A stretch of DNA of 64,000 nt, from the NCBI RefSeq assembly GCF_016714285.1, contig NZ_JADJNN010000002.1:18501-82500 (forward strand). The letters run 5' to 3'. The position numbers and the translations under genes were made by a program. The notes beneath the pieces are model-generated. The model searched no databases and was not told the origin of the DNA. It was given only the letters and a program-made list of their open reading frames with translations. Positions 40,360 to 47,837 of this stretch are shown in pieces (positions within the stretch are counted from its first letter, which is position 1; every line of letters begins with the position of its first letter). The stretch is from Nannocystis sp. GTDB taxonomy: Bacteria; Myxococcota_A; Polyangia; Nannocystales; Nannocystaceae.

Positions 40360-41085
40360 TCAGCGCAGACGCAGGTGCACGTCGACCACCGCGCCGTGCA
40401 GCTCATGGCCGCGGCCGTCGCGGTAGCGGAAGCCGGCGCGCTCGACCTCGCAGTTGCCGCGCGTATCGCAGCGGCGGTCCACCGTGTACCCGAGCTCGAT
40501 CGCCACCAGCTCGCGCGCCCCGGCGGCGCTGAGCTCATTCGCGGTGGCGACCCGATCGCTGTTCACGTCGCTCCAGACGAGCAGACGACCCCACTCGGCG
40601 TCGCTGCCATCGACGCGGCCGTCCTGGTTGGAGTCGAGCTCGCGCAGCGCGACGAAGCCGTTGCTGGCCGGCTCACCCGACGGCAGCAGCGTCGCCGAGC
40701 CGAACAGCTCGCCGCCGTCGTCGATCTTGCCGTTGCCGTTGCGGTCGAGCGCCAGCCACGGCGTCGTCGAGGTCGGCCAGTCCGTGACCACCGACATCGT
40801 GCCCGTCAGGTCGAAGCTCGCCGCCACCGCCGTGTTGAACTGCACCGCCTCGCCACGGAACGCCAGCACCAGCGGCGTGACGCTCGACGATCCCACACCC
40901 GAGTCCGACGGATCGCCCGGGTCGGGGCTCTCCTCGTCCTCATCCTCGGGCACGCCGGTCTCACTGGCGCCGTCGCTGTCTTCGCCCTCGCTGTCCGCCA
41001 CGCCGTCGTCGTCGTGATCGCGGTCCTCCTCGCAGGCGGGGAGCAGGGTCAAGGCGAGGAGGGTGACGATGGTGGTGCGGAGCAT
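40360..41085 (-). CDS. Lipoprotein with EF-hand-like calcium loops
   Basis: 241 residues. MLRTTIVTLLALTLLPAC is a lipoprotein signal. A strongly acidic Asp/Glu/Ser linker of about 50 residues follows. The rest has two calcium-loop-like segments, LDRNGNGKIDDGGELFG and DSNQDGRVDGSDAEW, in the arrangement often found in large secreted bacterial proteins, and a basic-acidic C-terminus. It is probably an outer-surface calcium-binding protein, by motif inference. The ATG at 41085 gives the correct signal peptide. It lies 147 bases after the end of the kinase gene on the same strand. Confidence 0.78.
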   Translation of the reverse strand: MLRTTIVTLLALTLLPACEEDRDHDDDGVADSEGEDSDGASETGVPEDEDEESPDPGDPSDSGVGSSSVTPLVLAFRGEAVQFNTAVAASFDLTGTMSVVTDWPTSTTPWLALDRNGNGKIDDGGELFGSATLLPSGEPASNGFVALRELDSNQDGRVDGSDAEWGRLLVWSDVNSDRVATANELSAAGARELVAIELGYTVDRRCDTRGNCEVERAGFRYRDGRGHELHGAVVDVHLRLR

Positions 41086-41199
41086 GGCGGTGGTCCTCGC
41101 CCGCTCCCTGTGCATGCCAGGTGCCAACGCCTCCCAGGCGGCTCCGCCAGCCCGCAGCGCCCCGATCGTCGAGCTTCGCCGCGGCGCCACCGCGACACC

Positions 41200-41222
41200 C
41201 CTGTCAGCCGCGGCCTGACAGG
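41200..41222 (-). terminator. Hairpin downstream of the second kinase gene
   Basis: CCTGTCAG (41200-41207) and CTGACAGG (41215-41222) are perfect 8-base arms around CCGCGGC, about 10 bases past the kinase stop on the minus strand. There is no T-run, so it is a possible rather than proven terminator. Confidence 0.45.
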
Positions 41223-41231
41223 CGCGGCCGA

Positions 41232-43007
41232 TCAGTAGACCTTGAAGCTGTAGTGGAAGAACGCGCTCGTGAACTTGCTGCGCCCGGCCGCATCGAGCTT
41301 CGCGCCCTTCACCAGCCCGAGGATGCACTGCACCGCCGGGTCGCTCGCAGGACGGTCAGTCGGCTGCACATTGGTGAGCTTGCCGTCCGACGCGAGCAGC
41401 ATCTTGACCCCGATGTCCGTGCCGAGCGGCACCCCGTTGGCCTTGCCACACTCGGACGCCGCCGGCCGGAACGGCCGCAGCACCGCGTCGATCTCGGCGC
41501 CTGACACCTCGGTCGGCGCGTCGGGATCGTCGACGATGTCGTAGTTCACCGGCTCGTTCGCCTCCGGGTCCACGGCCTTCTTCTTGCCATCGACCTTCTT
41601 CGTCGGCGCCTCCGGCGACACCGCGGGCACACTCGGCGGCACGACCTCAGGCACGACCTCAGGCACGACCTCGGGCGCCGGCACGACCTCGGGTGCGACC
41701 TCGGGCGTCCGCACCGGCGGCGGCGGCAGGGCGGGCACCGGCGGCGGCGTCGTCTTGGCCACCTCGGGCGCGACAGCCTTCGGCTCGGGCGGGCTCTCGG
41801 CGACGCCGATGCCCGGGGTCCCGGCCAGCACCCAAGCGATCAGCCCGGTGGCGATCAGGGCCAGGACGATCGTCATGCCGAGCCCGCCGCGCGTCGCCGG
41901 CACGACCGGCACCGCGCTGAGGCTACGCGTCGCGGTGAGGCCCGTGACCCGCCGCCGTCCCGACGGGTCGGCGGCGATCGTCTTGTACACGCGGGTGTCG
42001 TCGAGCAGCGCGCCGCGCATGTCGGCGATCGTCTGGAAGCGCTCCTCGGGCTGCTTGCTGAGCGCCCGCATGATCACCCGCTCGACCGAGCTCGGGATGT
42101 TGGCCTCCGGCGCGACCCGACGCGGCGGGATCGCCGTGTCAAGCAGCTGCATCGCCAGCACCGTGGTCTGCTTGCCGCTGTGGAACGGACAGGTGCCGGT
42201 GAGCAGCTCGTAGAGCAGCACGCCGACGCCGTAGATGTCGACCCGCGGATCCGGCTTGGCCCCGCGGATCAGCTCGGGCGCCATGTACTCCGGCGTCGCC
42301 AGCAGCACCCCGCCCGCGAGCAGCCCGTCGGGCAGATCCTCGTCGACGATCCGCGCGAGGCCGAAGTCGCAGACCTTGATGTAGTCATCGCCCGTCGCGT
42401 GGCGGATCCGGAAGCAATTGCTCGGCTTCAGGTCGCGGTGGATCACGCCCTTCGCGTGCGCCGCCTCGAGCGCGTCGCAGATGTGCAGGAACATCGGCAA
42501 CACCCGCGTCCACGGCAGCGGCCCGTGCCGCTTCAAGGTCTCACGCAGGCTCTCGCCGTCGAGGTGCTCCATCACCAGGTAGGCCATGCCCTCGGCCACC
42601 CCGAAGTCGACCACGTCGACGATGTGCGGGTGGTGCAACCGCGAGGCCGTGCGCGCCTCCTGCACGAAGCGCCGCACCACCACGTCGAGCGCCGCCTGGT
42701 TGAAGTTCGCGTTGCGCAGCAACTTCACGGCGAAGCGCTTGTTGCCGGCCGCCTGCTCGGCCAGGTACACGCGCGACATGCCGGTGCCGCCGAGCAAGCT
42801 GAGCAGGCGATAGGTGCCGATCTCGCGGCCGATGAGGCCGCTGTCCTCGGTGTTGGCCGGCGCGGGGCTCGGCGCCTCCCCGGCGACCGGGTAGTCGACC
42901 CCGCTCAGCGCCGCCGGGTCATCCTCGCCGGGGGCCATGCTCGGCACCCGGATCACCCCGGAGGACTCGCCGGGCGAGGGCTCATACGTGTCGGACGAAA
43001 CGCTCAT
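41232..43007 (-). CDS. Ser/Thr protein kinase fused to a TonB/AgmX-like C-terminal domain
   Basis: 591 residues. The kinase domain (about 66-330) has Lys95 in FAVKLL, catalytic HRDLKPSN from 190 and DFG at 214-216. The glycine loop is unusual: LGGTGMSRVY instead of LGxGGMGxVY, with two loop glycines replaced. A membrane helix follows (MTIVLALIATGLIAWVLA), then a long Pro/Val/Glu spacer with repeats of the PEVVPEVVPE type. The last ~90 residues (AEIDAVLRPFRPAASECGKA ... DPAVQCILGLVKGA) resemble the TonB-like C-terminal domain of AgmX/PglI proteins. The outer part may contact envelope structures. A perfect hairpin lies 5 bases before the ATG. Confidence 0.88.
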   Translation of the reverse strand: MSVSSDTYEPSPGESSGVIRVPSMAPGEDDPAALSGVDYPVAGEAPSPAPANTEDSGLIGREIGTYRLLSLLGGTGMSRVYLAEQAAGNKRFAVKLLRNANFNQAALDVVVRRFVQEARTASRLHHPHIVDVVDFGVAEGMAYLVMEHLDGESLRETLKRHGPLPWTRVLPMFLHICDALEAAHAKGVIHRDLKPSNCFRIRHATGDDYIKVCDFGLARIVDEDLPDGLLAGGVLLATPEYMAPELIRGAKPDPRVDIYGVGVLLYELLTGTCPFHSGKQTTVLAMQLLDTAIPPRRVAPEANIPSSVERVIMRALSKQPEERFQTIADMRGALLDDTRVYKTIAADPSGRRRVTGLTATRSLSAVPVVPATRGGLGMTIVLALIATGLIAWVLAGTPGIGVAESPPEPKAVAPEVAKTTPPPVPALPPPPVRTPEVAPEVVPAPEVVPEVVPEVVPPSVPAVSPEAPTKKVDGKKKAVDPEANEPVNYDIVDDPDAPTEVSGAEIDAVLRPFRPAASECGKANGVPLGTDIGVKMLLASDGKLTNVQPTDRPASDPAVQCILGLVKGAKLDAAGRSKFTSAFFHYSFKVY

Positions 43008-43011
43008 ACGT

Positions 43012-43036
43012 GGGCTCGGGAAGCATACCCGAGCCC
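43012..43036 (-). promoter_or_regulatory. Perfect 9-base inverted repeat immediately before the kinase start
   Basis: GGGCTCGGG-AAGCATA-CCCGAGCCC occupies the place where a ribosome binding site should be, ending 4 bases before the ATG at 43007. No Shine-Dalgarno sequence is visible. It could be an operator, or an mRNA hairpin limiting translation. Confidence 0.5.
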
Positions 43037-43254
43037 GCCCGCGACGATCGAATTCGCCGCCCCGCCCCGCCGCCCCGCTCCACAAGAGCTGAGCGTTAGC
43101 GCACATCTACGCCGACGCCTCATCACACCCGCCTCACCTGTCTCGGAGACCAGGATCCCCCCTCGTCGCGCCCACCCAGGACTCGCCCGATCTTTGCCCT
43201 TGGCTGCATCTGGCGCGTCTCCTGCGACTCCCGCATAGTACGAAAACTCGAGCG

Positions 43255-44745
43255 ATGACCCGGCGACCGCCCGCTCACCCCTTGCTCTGCTCGTGGCGTG
43301 TGCGCACGGTCGGCGCCCTCGCGTTGCTCGGCCTGTCCTCCGGGACAGCCTCCGCGCAGACCCCCACGTTGCGACCCACAGCTGCGACCCCGCCCGTCTC
43401 GCGTCCAGCCACACCACCCGCCGCCCGCCCCGCCACACCACCCGCCGCCCGCCCCGCCACACCACCCGCCGCCCGCCCCGCCACACCGCCCGCCGTCCGT
43501 CCCACACCGCCCGCCGCCCGCCCCACCACGCCCGCCGCCCGCCCCACGCCCACCCCACGCCCTGTCGCCCCGCCCGCCGACGTCGGCCCGCCACCCAGCC
43601 TCCCGGACCTGGGCCCGCCACCCAGCCTCCCGTCGACCGACCCCAGCCCGACCCCGGACCTCGCCCCCACGCCGAGCACGGGCCCGAGCCCGCAGCGCCC
43701 CGCCCCGCCGCCCACGGTCCGCCCGAGCGCCCCGCCGCCGATCCGCCCCACCGCGCCACCGCCGACGAGCACGCCGATCCCCGAGCCCGCCGTGCCGGTC
43801 GCGCCGCCGCCCGTGGTCGTCGAAGCCCCACCGCCAGCGCCCGGCTCACCTGTCCCTCCGACCAGCTCACCTGTCCCTCCGGCCAGCTCGCCCCCGGTCG
43901 CTGATTCGGCCCTGCGCGCCCCCTCGATCGGCGGCGACGACCTGGCCCCCGCCAGCGCCGCCGCCAAGCCGATCACCATCGAAGACATCGAGGCCCTGGC
44001 CGAGAAGCGGGCCGCCGAGGAGCGCAAGAACCCGAAAAAGTGGCGCCACGGCGGCCTCGTGTTCGACCTGCAGATCGGCACCGCCATGTGCTTCCGCCAG
44101 TTCTGCCGCAGCGACACCGGCCACCACGCCGCCCCCGGCGTGCACCTCGGCGGCTTCTTCGGCGGCAACGTGCTCGGCATCCTCGAGCTCGGCCTCGAGG
44201 CCGGATGGAACACCCTGCGCCCGCGCGACGTGACCGGCCGCAACGCCGTGACCCTCTACGGCCTCGACCCCGTGCTGCTGCAACAGGAGATCGCCCAGCA
44301 ACAGGGCGTCGCCAACCTCGAGGTCGACTTCTCCACCCTCATCGTCGACACCGCCAAGTCGCGCGCCCTCAACGTCGGCCCCTCGCTGCGGATCCACTTC
44401 ATCCGCAAGGGCCGCGGGCTCGCCTATATCGGCACCGGCATCCACTACCAGCTGTGGCGCAACCGCTACACCACCGCTGGCGGCGACCTCCGCCTCGACT
44501 TCCACGGCATCTCGGCCCCCTTCAAGGTCGGCGGCGGCGCGTATGTCCACCCGAACATCGCCGTCACCGGCGAGTTCACCTACAGCCTCGCCATGTACGT
44601 CCTCGGCGGCGTCAACCACCCCGACCTCTCCGCGGTCGCCCCCATCTCGATCATCGAGAGCAGCACGGTCAACGCCGGCGCCAGCCTGACCAAGGGCCTG
44701 CCGCACTTCGGCAAGTTCTCGGTCAACCTCCGCTTCCGCTTTTAG
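43255..44745 (+). CDS. Pro-rich outer-membrane beta-barrel-like protein
   Basis: 496 residues. The N-terminus has a signal peptide (about 1-35, ending TASAQ). Residues about 36-220 are nearly all Pro/Ala/Arg/Thr/Ser; four exact units of RPATPPAA are encoded by a 24-base DNA repeat at about 43406-43500. The last ~240 residues alternate hydrophobic and polar residues, begin after a charged helix (EDIEALAEKRAAEERKNPKK), and end in NLRFRF with terminal Phe, as in outer-membrane barrels. The Pro domain probably spans the periplasm or binds peptidoglycan or partner proteins. The family is not recognised. An 18-base direct repeat within encodes SSPVPP twice (43850-43882). Confidence 0.8.
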   Translation: MTRRPPAHPLLCSWRVRTVGALALLGLSSGTASAQTPTLRPTAATPPVSRPATPPAARPATPPAARPATPPAARPATPPAVRPTPPAARPTTPAARPTPTPRPVAPPADVGPPPSLPDLGPPPSLPSTDPSPTPDLAPTPSTGPSPQRPAPPPTVRPSAPPPIRPTAPPPTSTPIPEPAVPVAPPPVVVEAPPPAPGSPVPPTSSPVPPASSPPVADSALRAPSIGGDDLAPASAAAKPITIEDIEALAEKRAAEERKNPKKWRHGGLVFDLQIGTAMCFRQFCRSDTGHHAAPGVHLGGFFGGNVLGILELGLEAGWNTLRPRDVTGRNAVTLYGLDPVLLQQEIAQQQGVANLEVDFSTLIVDTAKSRALNVGPSLRIHFIRKGRGLAYIGTGIHYQLWRNRYTTAGGDLRLDFHGISAPFKVGGGAYVHPNIAVTGEFTYSLAMYVLGGVNHPDLSAVAPISIIESSTVNAGASLTKGLPHFGKFSVNLRFRF

Positions 44746-44873
44746 GGCCCCGCAACCGCTGCCGTCCGCAGCGATCCAACCGCGCACAGCGCGCAGCCCG
44801 CAGATGTTTGACGGTGCCAGAGTGCCGTCCTACAGTCCGCGCGGCCGCGTCTGTGCGGCAGGAGTTGTTGACG

Positions 44874-45866
44874 ATGAAGAGCCTCATCCCCGCACTTGGT
44901 CTCCTCTCCCTGCTGGCCTTCGCTGGCGCGTCCGCCTGCGACAGCGCGAGCAGCAAGCCACCCACCATCGAGGTGACGACCGAGCAGCTCAAGCCCGGCG
45001 GTGTGTTCATCGCCCACGTCGTCGGCTGCGAGAAGGGCTGCGACCAGCTCCAGCGCGGCGACCTGCTGCTCGAGCTCGACGGCCAGCCCGTCACCTCCTC
45101 CAAGGACTTCCGTGTCAGCCGCATCGCCACCGGCAACCCGGTCAAGCTCAAGGTGCACAAGAAGTCGGGCCAGGTGATCGACCTCGAGATCGTCGCCAAG
45201 CCCAACGACACCCTGCCGCCGATCAAGGAGGCCCCGCCGTTCTGGACCGTCGGCGCCGCCGACCTCGACAAGGCGCCGCAGTGGGCCCGTCGCAGCCTGT
45301 TCGGCCACGCCAGCCCCATGACCATGCTCGTCAGCGCCGAGGGCGGCACCACCGACGGCCGCCAGTTCCTCGGCAAGAAGCGCCTCATCCTGTTCTGGGA
45401 CTACGCCACCCGCGAGGAGCAGGCCCAGGCCGCCAACATGATGCAGGTGCTGCAGCTCGCGCAGGGCGACCTCACCGCCGCCGGCGTCGATATCATGTTC
45501 ACACAGATCCGCTTCCCCGGTAACGACAACGGCGACGGCACCCCCCGTCAGGCGCCGATGAACGACACCGCCCTGCGCGCCTACCAGACCAACTACGGCG
45601 TCAAGGGCAAGCCGCAGCTGCCGATGTACCGCTTCCCCAACGCCACCGAGTACAACGCCGCCCGCGAGCTCGGCCTCGAGGGCGCCACCACGTACATCCA
45701 GTACCTGCGCGCCTCGCCAGCGATCATCCTGCTCGACGAGGGTGGCATCGTCCGCTGGCACTCCGAGGCGATCCAGCCCGCTCCCGCCGGCGACGCCACC
45801 TTCGCCGGCAAGGACGACCAGTACACGATCGTCCAGGCCATCGAGTTCGCCAAGACGAACCTCTGA
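44874..45866 (+). CDS. Lipoprotein with PDZ and thioredoxin-like domains
   Basis: 330 residues. MKSLIPALGLLSLLAFAGASAC is a lipoprotein signal (Cys22). Residues about 40-115 look like a PDZ domain: VVGCEKGCDQLQRGDLLLEL, then DGQPVTSSKDFRV. The remainder resembles a thioredoxin/AhpC-type fold (KRLILFWDYATREEQAQAAN ... GVDIMFTQIRF ... ASPAIILLDEGGIVRWH), although no CxxC is visible, so redox activity is doubtful. It would lie in the periplasm, possibly as a chaperone or redox sensor. AGGAG nine bases before the ATG supports the start. A bidirectional hairpin follows the stop. Confidence 0.8.
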   Translation: MKSLIPALGLLSLLAFAGASACDSASSKPPTIEVTTEQLKPGGVFIAHVVGCEKGCDQLQRGDLLLELDGQPVTSSKDFRVSRIATGNPVKLKVHKKSGQVIDLEIVAKPNDTLPPIKEAPPFWTVGAADLDKAPQWARRSLFGHASPMTMLVSAEGGTTDGRQFLGKKRLILFWDYATREEQAQAANMMQVLQLAQGDLTAAGVDIMFTQIRFPGNDNGDGTPRQAPMNDTALRAYQTNYGVKGKPQLPMYRFPNATEYNAARELGLEGATTYIQYLRASPAIILLDEGGIVRWHSEAIQPAPAGDATFAGKDDQYTIVQAIEFAKTNL

Positions 45867-45888
45867 GCCAGGCCGCGTCGCGATGACG

Positions 45889-45917
45889 GAGCCGGGTGAG
45901 CCACGCTCATCCGGCTC
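45889..45917. terminator. Bidirectional hairpin between convergent genes
   Basis: GAGCCGGGTGAGC (45889-45901) pairs with GCTCATCCGGCTC (45905-45917) over 13 positions with one G-U, leaving a three-base loop. It lies between the PDZ lipoprotein and TldE-like genes, which converge, and probably ends transcription of the former and perhaps both. Confidence 0.65.
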
Positions 45918-45926
45918 TCGCCGTAT

Positions 45927-46028
45927 TACTCCGCGTCCTCGTCGTCGCCCTCGGCTTTCGTCCTCGCCGTCGCCCTCGATGGCGCGGGACCAAACCGTCT
46001 ACTCCGCGTCCTCGTCGTCACCCTCGGC
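45927..46028. repeat. Direct duplication of the TldE-like gene 3' end
   Basis: 29 bases covering the last codons of the gene ending at 45999 (46000-46028) recur at 45927-45955 with one mismatch, 73 bases apart. The extra copy lies outside the gene. Confidence 0.75.
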
Positions 46029-47837
46029 GGGCGCCACCGGCGGCGCGGGCCGCAACGGGTGGGCGAGCACCGGCAGGCGTTCGTTCTCGCTGCGCTCGAC
46101 CAGCAGCTCGAGCCCGTCGAGCAGCAGATCGGGCGTGCTCACCTGCACATCCACCGTCTCGGCGAGGATCCCCACCATCCCGGTCTCCGCCGTGAAGCCG
46201 CCGTTGTAGCCCGGAGGGACGCGCATCGGCACCGCGACCGCCGCGTTGCCCACCGCGCGGATCCTCCGCAGCACGCGCATCGAGGTCGGGCTGAACATCG
46301 CCCCGCGCACCAGCGTGCGCTTGCCCGACCCGTCGATCCGCACGATGCGGGCCGGCAGCGGCAAGCTCACCTTGCGCCCGCCGCCGTAGCCGGTCGCCCC
46401 CTCGCGCTCGACCGGTCCGAGGATGTTGTTGTCACGCAGCGACTCCACCACATACGCGAAGTCGTAGCCGTCCTCGCGGGCCCGTCGCAGCAGCTCGCGC
46501 TCGAGCTGCGCCCGCGACTGCCCGCGCTTCTTCGTCTTGAGACTGAGGTTGGAGATCGTCGGACCGACCCGCAAGAACGGGCTCACCCGCGCCCGCCCGT
46601 TGCTGCCCGCCCGCGCCGAATTCGGCGTCCGCGTCATCAACAGCTCCTTGAGCACCCCCCCCTTCACCAGCGTCAGCGGCTGCGCCACGAAACCCTGCCC
46701 GTCGATCGCGTAGCGCCCGAAGCCCTCGCGCGGGTCGTCCTCGAGGTCGATGAAGCTCGGCATCACCGACTCGCCGATCGCCTCCTGCCACAGCGGCTCG
46801 AAGTCCCGCACCCGCCCCGCGTCGCCCAGCGGCGCTGGATTGCCGCCGACCTGCGTCGCCACCGTCGACGCCAGCAGCTGCGCCGCCGCGCTCGCCTGGA
46901 ACAGCACAGGACCGTCGTAGTCCTCCTCCATCATCGGCGCCTGCACCTGCGCCTCGAGCTCGCGCAGCACCTCGTCGATCATCTGCTCGCCGCGCTTGCG
47001 CAGCGCCTCGCTCGCGCGTGGCAGCTCCTGCAGGTGGATCGCCGCGCCGGCGTCGAGGTGCATGCCGTCGGCCGCGCGCGTGTCGGCGACCACCGCCAGC
47101 ACCGCCCGCTGGTGCGACTCGTGCAGCACCAGCCCCTCCGAGCTGACCGTCGTGACCTGCGTGCGCAGCACCTGCACGAACACGTCGCCGTTGTCGATCG
47201 CCGGGTGATCGGCGAAGCGTCGGCTGAGCTGGATCACCAGCGCCCGCAGCCCTTCGCGGTCGAGCGCCGGCGCATTCCCGGCCTCCGGCGCAGGTTGACG
47301 CGGCATCGGCTCGGGGCGCGGGCCGAGGTCTGGCGGCGGCGGATCGCCGGCCAGCCGCGCGAGGATCGACTGCTTCTGCGAGAAGGTCGCCGTCGCCGTA
47401 CGAAACGCCTGGTCGAGCGCCAGCCACAGCTTGTTGCGGCTCAGCTCCGGCGCCGGCTCGAGCGACACCACGAAGCGCAGCTGGGCCCCGTCCGAGCCGA
47501 AGGTCCCGCTCTGGTCCCGCGCCGCGCTGCCGACCCGCACCTCGACCGCCGCCACCGCCTGCTCCTCGACCACATCCGTGATGATCCCCCCGTACGACCC
47601 GTCGATGCTCAGCACCGTCGCGCGCACCAGCTGCACCTGCGCGTGGTACGGCGCCGGCGCGTCCGGCAGGCGCAGCCCGGCCACCCCCCGCGCCAGCTCC
47701 TGTTCGATCGCCGCGACCTCGAGGTCCAGCGGGCTCTTGCCGAGCGCACGGATCTCCGGCTTCGCCGCCGCGGGCTTCACCGGCTCGACCGACGGCGGCG
47801 CCTGCAACAGCGCGAGCAGCACCAGCAGCGACTTCAC
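45999..47837 (-). CDS. Exported TldE/PmbA-like protein
   Basis: 612 residues from a GTG. The N-terminus MKSLLVLLALLQAPPS reads as a signal peptide, followed by Pro/Ala. The C-terminal two-thirds follow the TldD/PmbA fold (EALRKRGEQMIDEVLREL, PVLFQASAAAQLLASTVATQ, FGRYAIDGQGFVAQPLTLV, LKELLMTRTPNSA, VSPFLRVGPTISNL). The HExxxH zinc motif is absent, so it corresponds to TldE/PmbA, the partner that TldD needs for activity. The start overlaps the following TldD-like gene's stop as GTGA, giving a coupled pair. An acidic tail ends the protein. Family members normally lack signal peptides, so the export is unusual. Confidence 0.85.
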   Translation of the reverse strand: MKSLLVLLALLQAPPSVEPVKPAAAKPEIRALGKSPLDLEVAAIEQELARGVAGLRLPDAPAPYHAQVQLVRATVLSIDGSYGGIITDVVEEQAVAAVEVRVGSAARDQSGTFGSDGAQLRFVVSLEPAPELSRNKLWLALDQAFRTATATFSQKQSILARLAGDPPPPDLGPRPEPMPRQPAPEAGNAPALDREGLRALVIQLSRRFADHPAIDNGDVFVQVLRTQVTTVSSEGLVLHESHQRAVLAVVADTRAADGMHLDAGAAIHLQELPRASEALRKRGEQMIDEVLRELEAQVQAPMMEEDYDGPVLFQASAAAQLLASTVATQVGGNPAPLGDAGRVRDFEPLWQEAIGESVMPSFIDLEDDPREGFGRYAIDGQGFVAQPLTLVKGGVLKELLMTRTPNSARAGSNGRARVSPFLRVGPTISNLSLKTKKRGQSRAQLERELLRRAREDGYDFAYVVESLRDNNILGPVEREGATGYGGGRKVSLPLPARIVRIDGSGKRTLVRGAMFSPTSMRVLRRIRAVGNAAVAVPMRVPPGYNGGFTAETGMVGILAETVDVQVSTPDLLLDGLELLVERSENERLPVLAHPLRPAPPVAPAEGDDEDAE

